This document shows, one piece after another, positions 19,714-30,024 of a DNA stretch of 64,000 bases; positions within the stretch are counted from its first letter, which is position 1; each line of letters starts with the position of its first letter. The notes below the pieces were generated by a model. The model had not been told where the DNA came from, ran no database searches, and saw only the letters and a list, made by a program, of their open reading frames with translations. The DNA comes from Cyanobacterium stanieri PCC 7202 (GTDB lineage: Bacteria; Cyanobacteriota; Cyanobacteriia; Cyanobacteriales; Cyanobacteriaceae). The position numbers and the translations under genes were made by a program. The stretch is taken from the NCBI GenBank assembly GCA_000317655.1, contig CP003940.1, forward strand, positions 2,489,547 through 2,553,546, written 5' to 3'.

Positions 19714-20208
19714 TTACTTTTTACTGGGGCGATCGCCCGTTAGCTTATAATGGATATAATCTGCTAAGATACGATGGTGATCAAAACAGAGATTTTGAGG
19801 TAAATCCCAAAGAGGAAACACACCCACATTTAAAGCATCATCATCGGCCTGGGGGCTTCCCTCTGCCTTCGCAATAAAAACAATACTGATGGTATGCTTC
19901 CTTTTATCCCTATGGGGGTCAGAATAAACATAAAATTGCTCCACCAATTCCACCTTTAAACTCACCTCCTCCAATGCCTCCCGTACCGCCGCCGTTTCCA
20001 CCGACTCGCCATAATCCACAAATCCCCCCGGAATAGCCCATCCCAGAGGGTCAAATTTACGCTCAATGAGGAGAATGGGGGCAAACGAATGACTGGCAAA
20101 TTGATAAGCTGATTTGGGTGCCACAGATGCCATAGAATCCATTTCGATGATAATGTCCACCGTGGGGGCAGGATTTTTATAAATCACCGTATCAACATCT
20201 ACCGCCAT
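19714..20208 (-). CDS. Nudix hydrolase
   Basis: A 164-aa protein with a Nudix box at about residues 61-83: [21 protein letters not shown] fits G-x5-E-x7-REUxEE, with Ser replacing the last conserved Gly. The preceding [11 protein letters not shown] and the [16 protein letters not shown] tail are typical of ADP-ribose or nucleotide-sugar Nudix enzymes. The substrate cannot be assigned. It lies three bases after the sigC stop on the same strand, so the two are likely co-transcribed. Confidence 0.88.
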   Translation of the reverse strand: MAVDVDTVIYKNPAPTVDIIIEMDSMASVAPKSAYQFASHSFAPILLIERKFDPLGWAIPGGFVDYGESVETAAVREALEEVSLKVELVEQFYVYSDPHRDKRKHTISIVFIAKAEGSPQADDDALNVGVFPLWDLPQNLCFDHHRILADYIHYKLTGDRPSKK

Positions 20209-20211
20209 AGT

Positions 20212-21426
20212 TTAACTGATAATTTCTAAATAGTCATGTAATTGTTGACGGGTGTTGGGTTGTCTCAATTTTTGGATTGCCTTGGCTTGAATTTGTCTGA
20301 CCCTTTCCCGTGATAGGTGCATCATCTGGGCGGTATCACTGAGAGAGTAGGTTTTTCCATCCTCGAAACCGTAACGCAGACGTAATATTTTTGCCTCCCT
20401 TTCGCTCAAGGTATCTAGTAATGTACTGACATCTTGACGCATGGACAATAGCATCAAATTTTCTTCGGGGGTTGCGGAATCCGTTTCAATTAGTTCCACC
20501 AATTCGGTGTTATAATCTTCTCCCACCTTGGTTTCTAGGGAAATAGAGCGAGGAATTTGACTCAGGAAACTACGTAACTCAAAGGTGGTCATTTCCATTT
20601 TTTCCGCCAACTCTTCGGCTTTGGGAGTTCTACCGAGGGCTTGGGATAGTTGCCTTTGGGTTTTTTTCAATAAATTTAATTTTTCGGTAATATGGATAGG
20701 GATACGGATAGAACGGCTCTGAGTTGCGATCGCCCTTGTCATCCCTTGACGAATCCACCAATAGGAATAGGTACTGAAATGATAACCCTTGCGATAATCA
20801 AATTTTTCCACCGCCTTCTCCAAACCCAAAGTACCCTCTTGAATCAAATCCAACAAGTCTAAACCACGGTTTTGATACTTCTTGGCAATGGACACCACCA
20901 AACGCAGATTTGCATTAATCATCTGTTGTTTTGCCCTTTTACCCACCGACAAAATCTCTCTCAACTCATCCACACTTAAATCAGCCAACTCGGCCCACTT
21001 TTGAAAACCACTCTGCAAAACCTGTTCTAATTGAAGTGAGGTGAAATCAAGCTCTGCATACCATTCATCGAAACGAGGAAAACGAGACAATTTTTTTGAT
21101 AGAGACTCATAAACTTCAAAAACCTTGATATATTCAGCAATCTTTTCCTCTTCCCCGTGTTTATCCCGCAAATCGATCAGTTTTTTCGATGCCCTTACCT
21201 TTCTGGCTAAATCAATCTCTTGTTCTTTGGTGAGCAGAGGAATTCGCCCAATATCTCGTAAATACAGCCTGACAGAATCTCTGGAATTTGGAGGTCGATT
21301 TGCCGATTGGGTTTTTTCTGAAAAAGTCACCGTCGGAAATTCCCCAGATGATGATGAAGAAGCGGAGGGCAACTCTTGCATAGACGAGGCACAGACTTTT
21401 TCTGGGTGAAAATAAAACTTTGACAT
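20212..21426 (-). CDS. sigC: RNA polymerase sigma factor, group 2 (SigC-like)
   Basis: A 404-aa sigma-70 family factor. Region 1.2 (DSVRLYLRDIGRIPLLT, about 66-82), 2.1-2.4 (LRLVVSIAKKYQNRGLDLLDLIQEG and YWWIRQGMTRAIATQSRSIR), region 3, and 4.2 (LSRERVRQIQAKAIQKLRQ) are all present, but the acidic region 1.1 of a primary sigma is replaced by a Ser-rich stretch (ASSSSSGEF). ATG at 21426 (MSKFYFHPEK) gives the family length; the longer frame to 21480 is unlikely. The SigC subtype is inferred from length and the spacer between regions 1.2 and 2. Confidence 0.88.
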   Translation of the reverse strand: MSKFYFHPEKVCASSMQELPSASSSSSGEFPTVTFSEKTQSANRPPNSRDSVRLYLRDIGRIPLLTKEQEIDLARKVRASKKLIDLRDKHGEEEKIAEYIKVFEVYESLSKKLSRFPRFDEWYAELDFTSLQLEQVLQSGFQKWAELADLSVDELREILSVGKRAKQQMINANLRLVVSIAKKYQNRGLDLLDLIQEGTLGLEKAVEKFDYRKGYHFSTYSYWWIRQGMTRAIATQSRSIRIPIHITEKLNLLKKTQRQLSQALGRTPKAEELAEKMEMTTFELRSFLSQIPRSISLETKVGEDYNTELVELIETDSATPEENLMLLSMRQDVSTLLDTLSEREAKILRLRYGFEDGKTYSLSDTAQMMHLSRERVRQIQAKAIQKLRQPNTRQQLHDYLEIIS

Positions 21427-21711
21427 AATCGCTGTTCTTTTCCTAATATGACTTATTCGATTTCCCTCAATATACACCAAAAAAAATTTTTCGCTACATT
21501 TTTCGCAAAAAAACTTTATTCATCTTATCGAATGTATACATTGTTTAAGGTTTGTAATAAATTAAGATGTACAAGTTATCAAGGCAGGGAATAGGGAATG
21601 ATTTGCTTGAAAGAGCTACCCTTGTCAACGTTCGGTTATACTCATTTCTGAAAACCTGAGTCACAGGTTATTATAAACTTGTGCGAAATGTTATTAATGT
21701 AATATTAAGTA

Positions 21712-23148
21712 ATGATTGTATCTGATCCCCTATCTCTTAAGTTAACCAACCTTTTTCCTTCTAATGGTTCTTTTAATGCTCAGTTTGTGGATGTTCCCCG
21801 TGAAAAAACTGAACTAAAAGCACAGCAAGAGTGGGATAGTGCGATCGCATCTATACAACAATTATTACGCCTAACCATCGCCCCTCAACCCCCGAAAACC
21901 ACACAAGGGGTAGTAATTTCATCACCCACTCCTGCTATTACCCACACCGAGTTATTAAACAATTTAGAAATAGCAGTTTTTTCTCCCTCCCTAGAAGGAA
22001 AAATGATTCTCCCCGCCTGTGAAAAAAATACCGTCGTCACACAGCAACTTTTTTCCCCCATCAACATCCCTCTCCAACAACAAGACTCTCTCAATAACGA
22101 AGATTTTTGTCTTATTCTAACCAACGAATTTAGTTGTTTATTTGTCAAAGGAACTAACCTGCAAGGACAAAGTCTTTTTAACTTTTCCTTTGACCCAAAT
22201 TTAATTCATCAAGCATGGGTATTACTCAGAAAAAAATTAGTTATTAACTATCAATATCAAGAAAAATATTTACAAGAATTAATTAACAAATTCTCTCCTA
22301 AAATACCAGACTACAAAATTGTTAGTCAATTTAGTCAATCCCTGATGGAAAATTTACGATTAATAGATCTAAAATCTTCCGAAGCAATTACCAAAAAAGA
22401 ACCAAAACAACGTCGCCAAAGTATTTCTCTCAAGAAAACCCCCCTACCTCCTTACCCAGAAATTGAACTATTACAAGCCCTAACCCATGAAATTAGAACA
22501 CCTCTAACCTCTATAAAAACCCTAACCAAATTATTACAAAAAAAAGCCAAATCATCCCCCGATTTAGCTAAATATATCGAAATGATCGAACAAGAATGCA
22601 CCGAACAAATTAACCGTATGGACTTAATTTTTCGGGTAGCAGAATTAGAAGCAACACCCCATAAACAAAAAGAAGTTAATCTTGTTCCCATCTGCCTAGA
22701 ACAAATTTTGAATCAGACTATTCCTATCTGGAAAAGACAAGCTCAAAGACGGAATATTGTCCTTGATTTTATCGTACCCCAAAAATTACCTCAAGTAGTG
22801 AGCGATCCTGTAATTCTCACTCAAATGTTGGGAGGATTAATGGAAAAATTTACCCGTAATATTCCTAGCGGTGGACATTTTCAGGTGTTAGTTTTACCCT
22901 CTGGAGATCAACTAAAATTACAATTTTTATCTGAGTCAAATTTAAATAGTAATCAGGTAAAATGTTTAGGAAAATTACTTTTATTTCAACCAGAAACGGG
23001 TAGTTTATCTCTTAATCCTGATGTTACTAAGCATATTTTTAACGTTTTGGGGGGTAAATTAATCATTAAACAAAAACAGGATAAAGGTGAAGTTTTAACC
23101 GTATTTCTTCCTCTCGGAAAACAAAAACAATTGACGATGGAGAAATAA
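21712..23148 (+). CDS. Histidine-kinase-like protein with degenerate ATPase domain
   Basis: A 478-aa soluble protein with no predicted membrane helix. The N-terminal ~245 residues resemble a divergent sensor or GAF-like region and are not recognised. A HisKA-type phospho-acceptor helix follows (LLQALTHEIRTPLTSIKTL, H259), with a paired helix at 280-315. The C-terminal region has the outline of HATPase_c (VVSDPVILTQMLGGLMEKF, then FLPLGKQ), but the N-box asparagine is missing and no DxGxG or GxGL glycine-rich motifs are visible. It may need another kinase for phosphorylation or act as a scaffold (inference). It is divergent from sigC. Confidence 0.8.
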   Translation: MIVSDPLSLKLTNLFPSNGSFNAQFVDVPREKTELKAQQEWDSAIASIQQLLRLTIAPQPPKTTQGVVISSPTPAITHTELLNNLEIAVFSPSLEGKMILPACEKNTVVTQQLFSPINIPLQQQDSLNNEDFCLILTNEFSCLFVKGTNLQGQSLFNFSFDPNLIHQAWVLLRKKLVINYQYQEKYLQELINKFSPKIPDYKIVSQFSQSLMENLRLIDLKSSEAITKKEPKQRRQSISLKKTPLPPYPEIELLQALTHEIRTPLTSIKTLTKLLQKKAKSSPDLAKYIEMIEQECTEQINRMDLIFRVAELEATPHKQKEVNLVPICLEQILNQTIPIWKRQAQRRNIVLDFIVPQKLPQVVSDPVILTQMLGGLMEKFTRNIPSGGHFQVLVLPSGDQLKLQFLSESNLNSNQVKCLGKLLLFQPETGSLSLNPDVTKHIFNVLGGKLIIKQKQDKGEVLTVFLPLGKQKQLTMEK

Positions 23149-23208
23149 AATTTCTTTACGAAAAGAGAGAAAAAAGTATATAAATTAGAAAATATTGAGA
23201 TTGGTAAA

Positions 23209-24903
23209 CTAATTTTTCACCAAGATGGATTTATCATCATTAAACCTAACCATGGATTGATGATAATTTTTTAAACTTTCACGGTGTCCCACACTAATAT
23301 AAGTAATATTTTGTAATGTTAAATGATGGTATAAACGAGCCTCATTATCAATATCTAAGGCACTGGTAGCTTCATCTAATATGACGTATTTTGGTTTATT
23401 AACAAAGATACGAGCAAAGGCAACTCTTTGTTGTTCCCCCAAAGATAATACTTCCCCCCAGTCTTTTTCTACTTCAAAACCGCCAAATCTTTCCGCTAAA
23501 TTAGACAAGTTAACTAAGTTTAAAACCTCTTGTAATTCTTGATCACTTATGGATTTATCTACACTAGGATAGGTTAATTGTTCTCGTAGTGTGCCAATAA
23601 TCATATAAGGGCGTTGGGGTAAAAAGAGCATTTCGTCTAATTCTGGTCGATAAATTACTCCTGTGCCAGAATTCCATAATCCTGCGATCGCCCTTAGTAG
23701 GGAACTTTTACCGCATCCACTACTACCCATGATTAATAACCCTTGTTGGGGTGGTAATTCGAGGGAAAGATTATTAAACAGAGTATTTTGATAATTGGGG
23801 GTTTGCAAAGTTAATTCTTTGGTAGCTAATTTACCGTTAGTAATAGTATCAATAATTGGTTTATTTTTTGTATCAAGAGGTTTTTTATCTTCTATTTTTA
23901 AGAACTCGTAAAAACCTGATAAACGATTGACTCCTGCGGCAAAACTGGTTAGGGATTGGAAGCGACTGACAATAATATTCAATGAGAAAAAGACACGGGC
24001 AAATGCTCCTGTGGCTTCGCTGACTTTGCCTACTTCTAAATCCCCTGATAAAACACTAGGGGCGACTACTATAGCAGGTATCACATAGGGTAAAAACTCA
24101 AATGTGTTGACAAATAAACCTAAATATAATTCTTGCCAAATAATTAAAGAGTTAAAGTTTTTATACACATCGTCGAATAAATTTATCAGGTGTTTTTCCT
24201 CTTGTTTTTCCCCTTGATAAAAGGCAATAGATTCACTATTTTCCCTCACCCTTACTAAACCAAAGCGAAAGTTAGCTTCTTTTTGTAATTGGGCAAAATT
24301 GAGGTTGACTAATTTTTTTCCAAATACCCCCGCTGTGATAATGGTACCTGCGATCGCATATACTAATAAAAAGATAACTAACTGTTGAGAAATAGACCAC
24401 AAAACAGCACTAAAAGCAATTACCTGTAAAAATGATTGCACAATCACCAGTAAAAACAAAAGAGAGTCTTGGGTAAAACCCCTTATATCCTCAGAAATAC
24501 GTTGATCTGGGTTATCAATTTCCTTATATTTCGCACTCAACTGATAAAATGAACGATTAGCAAAATATCGCCCCAAAAAATGCTCACTCAACCATTTTCG
24601 CCAATATAAACCGAGTTTACTTTGTACATAGGAAAACCCTGCAAAAAGGGGAACATAAATTACTAACACCGTTAAAAAAGATCGCACCGCACCCCAAAAA
24701 AGGGCCTCATCTTTTGCGGCTAAAGTAGATATTAATTCTCCCTGATTACGGTTTAATAATACACTTAATTGAGTGTAACCGATTAATAGTAATCCTAATA
24801 ATATTAGTAGGGTAAAAGCTCCTTTTTTTTCTTCTCCTAACCAATATAATTTGGCAATATTCCAGAACTTTTTAAGGATATTAAAATTGACTTTTTTGTT
24901 CAT
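23209..24903 (-). CDS. ABC transporter, fused permease-ATPase of the ABCD/YddA (SbmA/BacA-like) type
   Basis: A 564-aa half-transporter. The N-terminal membrane domain has about six helices and the EAA-like NFRFGLVRVRENSESIAFYQGE (residues ~212-233) typical of the peroxisomal ABCD / YddA group. The NBD carries Walker A GSSGCGKSSLLRAI, Q-loop LPQRPYMIIGTLREQL, signature LSLGEQQRVAFAR, Walker B YVILDEATSALD and H-loop SVGHRESL. Cyanobacterial members are often annotated as vitamin B12, peptide or fatty acid transporters; the substrate is unknown. It starts 5 bp after the DUF3086 stop on the same strand. Confidence 0.9.
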   Translation of the reverse strand: MNKKVNFNILKKFWNIAKLYWLGEEKKGAFTLLILLGLLLIGYTQLSVLLNRNQGELISTLAAKDEALFWGAVRSFLTVLVIYVPLFAGFSYVQSKLGLYWRKWLSEHFLGRYFANRSFYQLSAKYKEIDNPDQRISEDIRGFTQDSLLFLLVIVQSFLQVIAFSAVLWSISQQLVIFLLVYAIAGTIITAGVFGKKLVNLNFAQLQKEANFRFGLVRVRENSESIAFYQGEKQEEKHLINLFDDVYKNFNSLIIWQELYLGLFVNTFEFLPYVIPAIVVAPSVLSGDLEVGKVSEATGAFARVFFSLNIIVSRFQSLTSFAAGVNRLSGFYEFLKIEDKKPLDTKNKPIIDTITNGKLATKELTLQTPNYQNTLFNNLSLELPPQQGLLIMGSSGCGKSSLLRAIAGLWNSGTGVIYRPELDEMLFLPQRPYMIIGTLREQLTYPSVDKSISDQELQEVLNLVNLSNLAERFGGFEVEKDWGEVLSLGEQQRVAFARIFVNKPKYVILDEATSALDIDNEARLYHHLTLQNITYISVGHRESLKNYHQSMVRFNDDKSILVKN

Positions 24904-24908
24904 TTAAT

Positions 24909-26324
24909 TTAAAAATAATCGTAACTCGCCATGGGTTTCTCTGGTGCGAATGCTAACCAGAGGGGAAATTGTAGTAGTGAAAGATTTACTCTGTCTTCGT
25001 TTTGATCCATAATAATTAAGGGTAAATCTCTCTCATCCATAATTCTATCTGCTTTTTGAGATAGTGCCTCGGCGGTTTCAAATAAGACAACCCCACGATT
25101 TGGACCAAAATCTCCCCGAGAAATACCCAGACAATCTTGTAATCCCCTACGCCATTCCCCTAGTTTTTCTGGGGTGTCGGATAAGATTAAGACCCGGAGG
25201 CGATCGCCATATAACTGTGATAATATCGATATGATAGCCGAGGCAATGAGAATATTTTGTAACCTTGATGTCATACCTTTTAATGCACCTCTACCTCCTT
25301 GGGTAAAAAACCAGTTAGATACCCTTTCAGCGTGGATTGGCTCGAAAGTGCGTCGCAACTGCCAGGAAGGGCCATAATAGTCTGGACGGGTACGATATTG
25401 ATCAATTAAACTACGAATAATTCTCGTTTCTTCTTGGAAACTTTTTTCGACAAATTGAGGATTAAGGTTATCAGTGGTATTACTTATCACGGGTTGAGGG
25501 TTATTGTTCGTTTCCCACCCATCCATATTATTAGTAGTATTGAGGTCAAGTTGTTCAGCAGCAATGGCTAAATCTTGTAAACTACCCACAAGATAATCTT
25601 TAAAACCCTGTACCCGAATAGCTAAATCTTGAGAAACTCCCGAAAATGTAGTTCTCATTTCCTTTTCTATTCTCTCTTTACGACGCTCTAATTTTTGCAC
25701 CGCAATCTCTAGGTTTTGCTTTTTATCCTCGAGAACTTTTAAACTTTCTTGCACTAAAATACTAATATTTTTAGTAGTTTCTTGTTGTTCTTTGATTAGT
25801 TGATCTTTTTGAACTAAAAGACTTTGGATTTCATGGATGAGGGTTTCTTTTTGGCTGTGTAAATCCCCTGTATCTTCTTTATCAGTTAGGGTATCCTGTT
25901 CACTGTCAGAAATTTCGTTTAATAATTCTTTTGCTACATCTTCATTATTAAAGTTGTCGATGTCATCATTTTGATCCATTTCTTGCATTTCTAAGGATAA
26001 ATTTTCTTCTACTATTTCCTTCACTGTTTCTTGGTTATCTTCTTCTGATAGGGTTTCAATTTCTGGGGTAGATTCTTCCGAGGATGGGATTATTAATTCC
26101 TCGTTATCGTTGGATTCTTTTTCAATGATAGAAGTGGTAACGATTTCTTTTTCTTCTTCCTCTGGGTTGTCATACGTCACAGTTTCTAACTCTTCTTTTT
26201 CTTCAAAGTCATAATTAGGGAGATTTCCTGCTTCTGTGGATTGACTATCCCATAAATCATCGTCATTACCGAAGGTATCTTCTATATTGTTATTTTGAAG
26301 GTTATTTTTATCTGTTTCTGACAT
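24909..26324 (-). CDS. DUF3086 domain protein
   Basis: A 471-aa protein in three parts: a very acidic, low-complexity N-terminus (about 1-160, rich in D/E/N), a coiled coil (about 165-225, HEIQSLLVQKDQLIKEQQ onward), and a globular C-terminal domain (about 310-471) with SWQLRRTFEPIHAERVSNWF and the LIIMDQNEDRVNLSLLQFPL stretch, which I recognise as DUF3086, a family seen in cyanobacteria. Function unknown. It is probably co-transcribed with the ABC exporter (5-bp gap) and DUF3119 upstream (50-bp gap). Confidence 0.82.
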   Translation of the reverse strand: MSETDKNNLQNNNIEDTFGNDDDLWDSQSTEAGNLPNYDFEEKEELETVTYDNPEEEEKEIVTTSIIEKESNDNEELIIPSSEESTPEIETLSEEDNQETVKEIVEENLSLEMQEMDQNDDIDNFNNEDVAKELLNEISDSEQDTLTDKEDTGDLHSQKETLIHEIQSLLVQKDQLIKEQQETTKNISILVQESLKVLEDKKQNLEIAVQKLERRKERIEKEMRTTFSGVSQDLAIRVQGFKDYLVGSLQDLAIAAEQLDLNTTNNMDGWETNNNPQPVISNTTDNLNPQFVEKSFQEETRIIRSLIDQYRTRPDYYGPSWQLRRTFEPIHAERVSNWFFTQGGRGALKGMTSRLQNILIASAIISILSQLYGDRLRVLILSDTPEKLGEWRRGLQDCLGISRGDFGPNRGVVLFETAEALSQKADRIMDERDLPLIIMDQNEDRVNLSLLQFPLWLAFAPEKPMASYDYF

Positions 26325-26374
26325 GGTAAATATACTACTTATATAATTTTATTTAAAGTTATTAATTTTAGTTT

Positions 26375-26767
26375 TTAATTATTTTTAGGGAAACATTTTT
26401 CTAAGCAATCCCGTAAAGTTTTAGCATCAAAGATAATGGGTAAAAAATGAATACTCTTAACTTCTTTAAAATAAAACAAAATAGGAACAGGTTGCCAATA
26501 AATTTCCCAGTTTTCCCATTCCGCATAGGGAAAAGTCCTAATCATTTTTTCTCCTCTATATACTTCTAAAGTATCTGGGGCAAATTTTAGTTTTATCTGG
26601 GTGGTTTGAATGGTTAAAAAGATACCAAATAAACCGACAACAGCACCTAATACGGGTTGAAGAAGTATTAAAGGAAAGGCACTGATAATGATAACAATGG
26701 GGATTCTAAAATTAGGGCTTAATTCGATGGTTTCAGATATTTTCGATGGAGTCTGATTAATATTCAT
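26375..26767 (-). CDS. DUF3119 family membrane protein
   Basis: About 130 aa. Two close hydrophobic helices (residues ~20-55, IPIVIIISAFPLILLQPVLG onward) precede a PH-like soluble part with LEVYRGEKMIRTFPYAEWENWEIYWQPVP and IHFLPIIFDAKTLRDCL. This matches DUF3119, a cyanobacterial and plastid family. ATG at 26767 (MNINQTPSK) is preferred to a TTG at 26797. Likely first gene of a minus-strand cluster with DUF3086 and the ABC exporter. Confidence 0.8.
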   Translation of the reverse strand: MNINQTPSKISETIELSPNFRIPIVIIISAFPLILLQPVLGAVVGLFGIFLTIQTTQIKLKFAPDTLEVYRGEKMIRTFPYAEWENWEIYWQPVPILFYFKEVKSIHFLPIIFDAKTLRDCLEKCFPKNN

Positions 26768-26843
26768 ATTTATTAATTTAAAAATTTCTTTCCTCAATTC
26801 TACCGAAATCAGTTAATTAAAATATACGCCCTTTGTGAGATTT

Positions 26844-26877
26844 GATCCCCCCTAACCCCCCTTGATAAGGGGGGAAG
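26844..26877. repeat. C-rich hairpin repeat GATCCCCCCTAACCCCCCTTGAT
   Basis: The stem CCCCCCTT/AAGGGGGG with a GAT loop is at 26856-26874, preceded by CCCCCCTAA. It is related in style, but not identical, to the C5/G5 hairpin family elsewhere in the window. Similar C-run repeats are common in cyanobacterial genomes. Confidence 0.7.
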
Positions 26878-26914
26878 TTAGTTTTAAATTTTCGTAAAGT
26901 TTAAGATATTATTT

Positions 26915-28186
26915 CTATAAATCATGGTGGGTAAAAGGTTTGGGATTTTGTCCGCTATAGGTGGCGGCGATGTCTCCGTTGCCTGTTAATTTGTATTTAT
27001 AGGTGACTAATCCTTCTAAACCTACTGGCCCTCGGGGGGGCATTTTTTGGGTGCTTATGCCTACTTCTGCCCCAAAACCGTAGCGGAAGCCGTCGGCAAA
27101 ACGGGTTGAACAGTTGTGATATACTCCTGCGGCATCTACTTGGTTGAGGAAGGTATCGGCGTTGTTTTGGTTTTCGGTGATGATGCCATCGGTGTGTTTT
27201 GAACCATAATTGTTAATATGGTCGATCGCCCCTAGTAAATCATCTACAATTTTGATAGAGAGAATCAAATCACTGTATTCGGTGCGCCAATCTTCCTCGG
27301 TGGCACTTTCACAATCGATAATAGCTTCGGTGGTGGCATCTCCTTTGAGTTTAACCCCCTTGGCGCTTAAGGCTTCGGCTACTAAAGGTAAAAATTTAGG
27401 GGCGATCGCACTGTGTACGAGTAAAGTTTCAATGGCATTACAAGCCGCAGGATATTGGGTTTTGGCATCCACGGTAACGGGAATCGCTTTATCTAAATCG
27501 GCGGATTCATCGATAAACAGATGACAAATGCCGTCAGCATGACCTAAAACGGGGATTTTGGTGTTTTCCTGCACATAACGGACAAATTCGTTAGAACCAC
27601 GGGGGATAATCAAATCCACATATTCATCGAGGGAGAGGAGGGTTTTTATTTCTTCTCGGGTGGTTAAAAGTTGCACTGCATCGGGATTAACCTCCGTCTG
27701 ACTGAGGGCTTCGTGAATTATTTTTACTAAAGTGGTGCAGGTGTTGAGCGCTTCCTTACCCCCTTTCAAAATTACTCCATTGCCCGATTTGATCGCCAAA
27801 CTGGTGATTTGAATCAGAGCATCGGGGCGCGCCTCAAAAATGACCCCCAACACCCCCAATGGGCAACTAACACGGCGTAGAATTAATCCTTGATCGAGTT
27901 CTCGGTGTAGGGTAAGAGTGCCGAGGGGATCTGCTAATTTTGCCACATCCCGCACCCCTGCGATGGCACCTTTTAACTTATTTTCCCCTAACAGTAAACG
28001 GGCAGAGAGTGCCTTAGAAATTACCCCCTCAGAAGCACGACAATCGGCATCATTGGCATCAATAATCTCTTTTTGATGTTTTTCGAGGGCGCTTGCGATC
28101 GCCTCTAGGGCTTGATTACGAGCCGTATCAGAAAGGATCGCTAATTGTTGCGCCGCCGTGCGAGTTTTTTGGGCAATTTCCTTCAT
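26915..28186 (-). CDS. proA: Glutamate-5-semialdehyde dehydrogenase (gamma-glutamyl phosphate reductase)
   Basis: A 423-aa NADPH-dependent enzyme reducing glutamyl-5-phosphate to the semialdehyde in proline synthesis. Visible motifs are [14 protein letters not shown] (about 113-126), [36 protein letters not shown], and the catalytic cysteine in [14 protein letters not shown] (about 246-259). C-terminal [15 protein letters not shown] and [14 protein letters not shown] are conserved. Start is ATG at 28186. proB is not adjacent. Confidence 0.95.
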   Translation of the reverse strand: MKEIAQKTRTAAQQLAILSDTARNQALEAIASALEKHQKEIIDANDADCRASEGVISKALSARLLLGENKLKGAIAGVRDVAKLADPLGTLTLHRELDQGLILRRVSCPLGVLGVIFEARPDALIQITSLAIKSGNGVILKGGKEALNTCTTLVKIIHEALSQTEVNPDAVQLLTTREEIKTLLSLDEYVDLIIPRGSNEFVRYVQENTKIPVLGHADGICHLFIDESADLDKAIPVTVDAKTQYPAACNAIETLLVHSAIAPKFLPLVAEALSAKGVKLKGDATTEAIIDCESATEEDWRTEYSDLILSIKIVDDLLGAIDHINNYGSKHTDGIITENQNNADTFLNQVDAAGVYHNCSTRFADGFRYGFGAEVGISTQKMPPRGPVGLEGLVTYKYKLTGNGDIAATYSGQNPKPFTHHDL

Positions 28187-28274
28187 AAAATCAACAATAA
28201 AAGTTTACAGTGTACAGTTAACAAGCAACAGTGTACAATTACAACTAAAAATAGACATTATATTAATTTTTAAC

Positions 28275-28295
28275 TGTCAATTGTCAATTGTCAAT
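28275..28295. repeat. Heptamer tandem repeat, 3 units of TGTCAAT
   Basis: Three exact units end 12 bp before the leuD start codon, so the leuD leader consists largely of repeat. Confidence 0.82.
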
Positions 28296-28306
28296 TGCCT
28301 AACAAT

Positions 28307-28891
28307 ATGAGTGAAAGAAAAATCGTAACTGGTAAAGGAATCCCCCTAGTGGGAAATGATATTGATACCGATAGAATTATCCCCGCCCGTTTCTTGCGTT
28401 GTGTCACCTTTGATGGTTTGGGAGAACAAGCTTTCGCCGATGATAGGGCATCCAATCCAGCACATCCCTTCAATTTACCTCAATACCAAAATGCTAACAT
28501 ATTGGTGGTTAACGCTAACTTTGGTTGTGGTTCGAGTCGTGAACACGCGCCCCAGGCGATCGCCCGTTGGGGTATAGATGCTATTATCGGGGAAAGTTTT
28601 GCCGAGATCTTTTTCGGTAATTGTCTTACCATGGGAGTACCCTGTGTTACCACCTCTTCCGCCAACATCAAAAGCATCCAAAACCTACTCAAAGAAAATC
28701 CCGATGTTAATATGACCTTAGACTTGGAGGATATGCAGGTCAAATGTGGTCGTTATAGTAGTAGTGTCAAAATGGACTCAGGCGCTAGAAGTATGTTAGT
28801 TTCTGGTAAATGGGATACCTGTGGTTTACTGACTAAAAATATTCCTCAAATCCAAGAAACCGCCACCAAACTCCCCTACGTGGCTTGGTAA
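28307..28891 (+). CDS. leuD: 3-isopropylmalate dehydratase small subunit
   Basis: A 194-aa small subunit of isopropylmalate isomerase (leucine synthesis). It has the swivelling-domain motifs [16 protein letters not shown] (about 17-32), [15 protein letters not shown] (about 68-82) and [18 protein letters not shown]. It pairs with a large subunit LeuC that is not in the window. ATG at 28307 (MSERKI) is favoured over a TTG at 28295. The leader carries a heptamer array and no evident Shine-Dalgarno sequence. Confidence 0.95.
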   Translation: MSERKIVTGKGIPLVGNDIDTDRIIPARFLRCVTFDGLGEQAFADDRASNPAHPFNLPQYQNANILVVNANFGCGSSREHAPQAIARWGIDAIIGESFAEIFFGNCLTMGVPCVTTSSANIKSIQNLLKENPDVNMTLDLEDMQVKCGRYSSSVKMDSGARSMLVSGKWDTCGLLTKNIPQIQETATKLPYVAW

Positions 28892-28992
28892 ATGGCAAAT
28901 CCCCCGTCATTGGCAAGGCTGATTTGTTTTCAGTACCAGACAAAGATGGGGGATAAAAAATTTGTGACCGTGGGCAAAATTAAGGGAAGTTA

Positions 28993-29886
28993 TTACACCT
29001 CTGTTTTACGCTTTTTACTGACAATGCCCAAAGTTCCCACACCTAATAAACCTAGTATTACTGTAGGCTCTGGAGTGGTAACGGTAGAAGAAGTTCCGGG
29101 GGGATCAAATAATTTCAACTCAAAAGAAACTCTTGCATTTGCACCAGAGGTTTGAGGGTTAATATCATCCCAGTCTAGGCTAAAAAACCCTGTCATTTTT
29201 CCAATTTCTACACCTGCAGCCCTATCCGTATCATTAATGACATAGAATAACTTATTAAACTGCTGCCCTAAAGTAGTAGGAGAAGTCGATGACACACTAA
29301 TATTTAGTGTTTCTGGAGATAACACTGAGTTATTATCTCCATCAACAAATTCGACAGTATCGACTCCAAGGGTAATCGTTGTATTGTTATCAACAACGGT
29401 TTGCCCGTTGCTAGGGAGCTGCGTATCAACTTTTGTAATTAAACCGAAAGCATTAAATTGATCTAATTCCTGCTGTTCAAATGTGTAGTTGATGCTTCTA
29501 TCCCCGCCGATAAAAACTTCTAAATCAGAATCAAAGGTTTTGAAAGGATCAAAAAACGTAAAAACAGCTTCATTCTTTGTTGGATCCCAAGTAAGGGTAT
29601 ATTGATATTCTAGTCCATTTGACCAAACAAAATCCAAATCACTTTGAGGAGTGCCAGTACTCGAACCATTTAATCCAAAAAAGCATTCTCTCGAACTTCC
29701 TCCCGCTTTACATTCGACTTCACCTATCTTCGTGATGCCATATTTATCTATAAATGCGTCTTCATCATTTCCTTCATTTATTAAAGTTGCGGAAAAGGCA
29801 GGGGCGGACAGGAGAGCAAGTGAACCAAGGGCTGTACCCAAGCCCACCCCCAGCAGTTGAGCGGTTGATTTTATTTTCATCGTCAT
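28993..29886 (-). CDS. PEP-CTERM sorting-domain exported protein
   Basis: A 297-aa protein with a signal peptide (about 1-32, LGSLALLSAPAFSA) and a C-terminal PEP-CTERM signal: TPEPTVILGLLGVGTLG then the basic KKRK. The middle is an Asn/Thr/Ser-rich beta-type sequence of no recognised family with one possible disulfide pair (ECKAG and SRECFFG). Proteins of this type are exported and processed by exosortase in cyanobacteria. No exosortase or polysaccharide gene is adjacent. Unrelated to neighbours leuD and rplA. Confidence 0.88.
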   Translation of the reverse strand: MTMKIKSTAQLLGVGLGTALGSLALLSAPAFSATLINEGNDEDAFIDKYGITKIGEVECKAGGSSRECFFGLNGSSTGTPQSDLDFVWSNGLEYQYTLTWDPTKNEAVFTFFDPFKTFDSDLEVFIGGDRSINYTFEQQELDQFNAFGLITKVDTQLPSNGQTVVDNNTTITLGVDTVEFVDGDNNSVLSPETLNISVSSTSPTTLGQQFNKLFYVINDTDRAAGVEIGKMTGFFSLDWDDINPQTSGANARVSFELKLFDPPGTSSTVTTPEPTVILGLLGVGTLGIVSKKRKTEV

Positions 29887-30024
29887 TTCACCAGTTAAAA
29901 ATATGTACGTATATACTTATCTGTACCTAAGTAAGTATACATCACTTTTTTTGAGGCGAAATCATCTTCATCAAAACTTTATATAAAAAATTGAAACAAT
30001 ATTGGACTCAGACAAACGATAAAA

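Noticed and set aside
28892-29155. Plus-strand frame after leuD
   Set aside because: It lies opposite the PEP-CTERM gene 3' end and has no family features; shadow of that gene.
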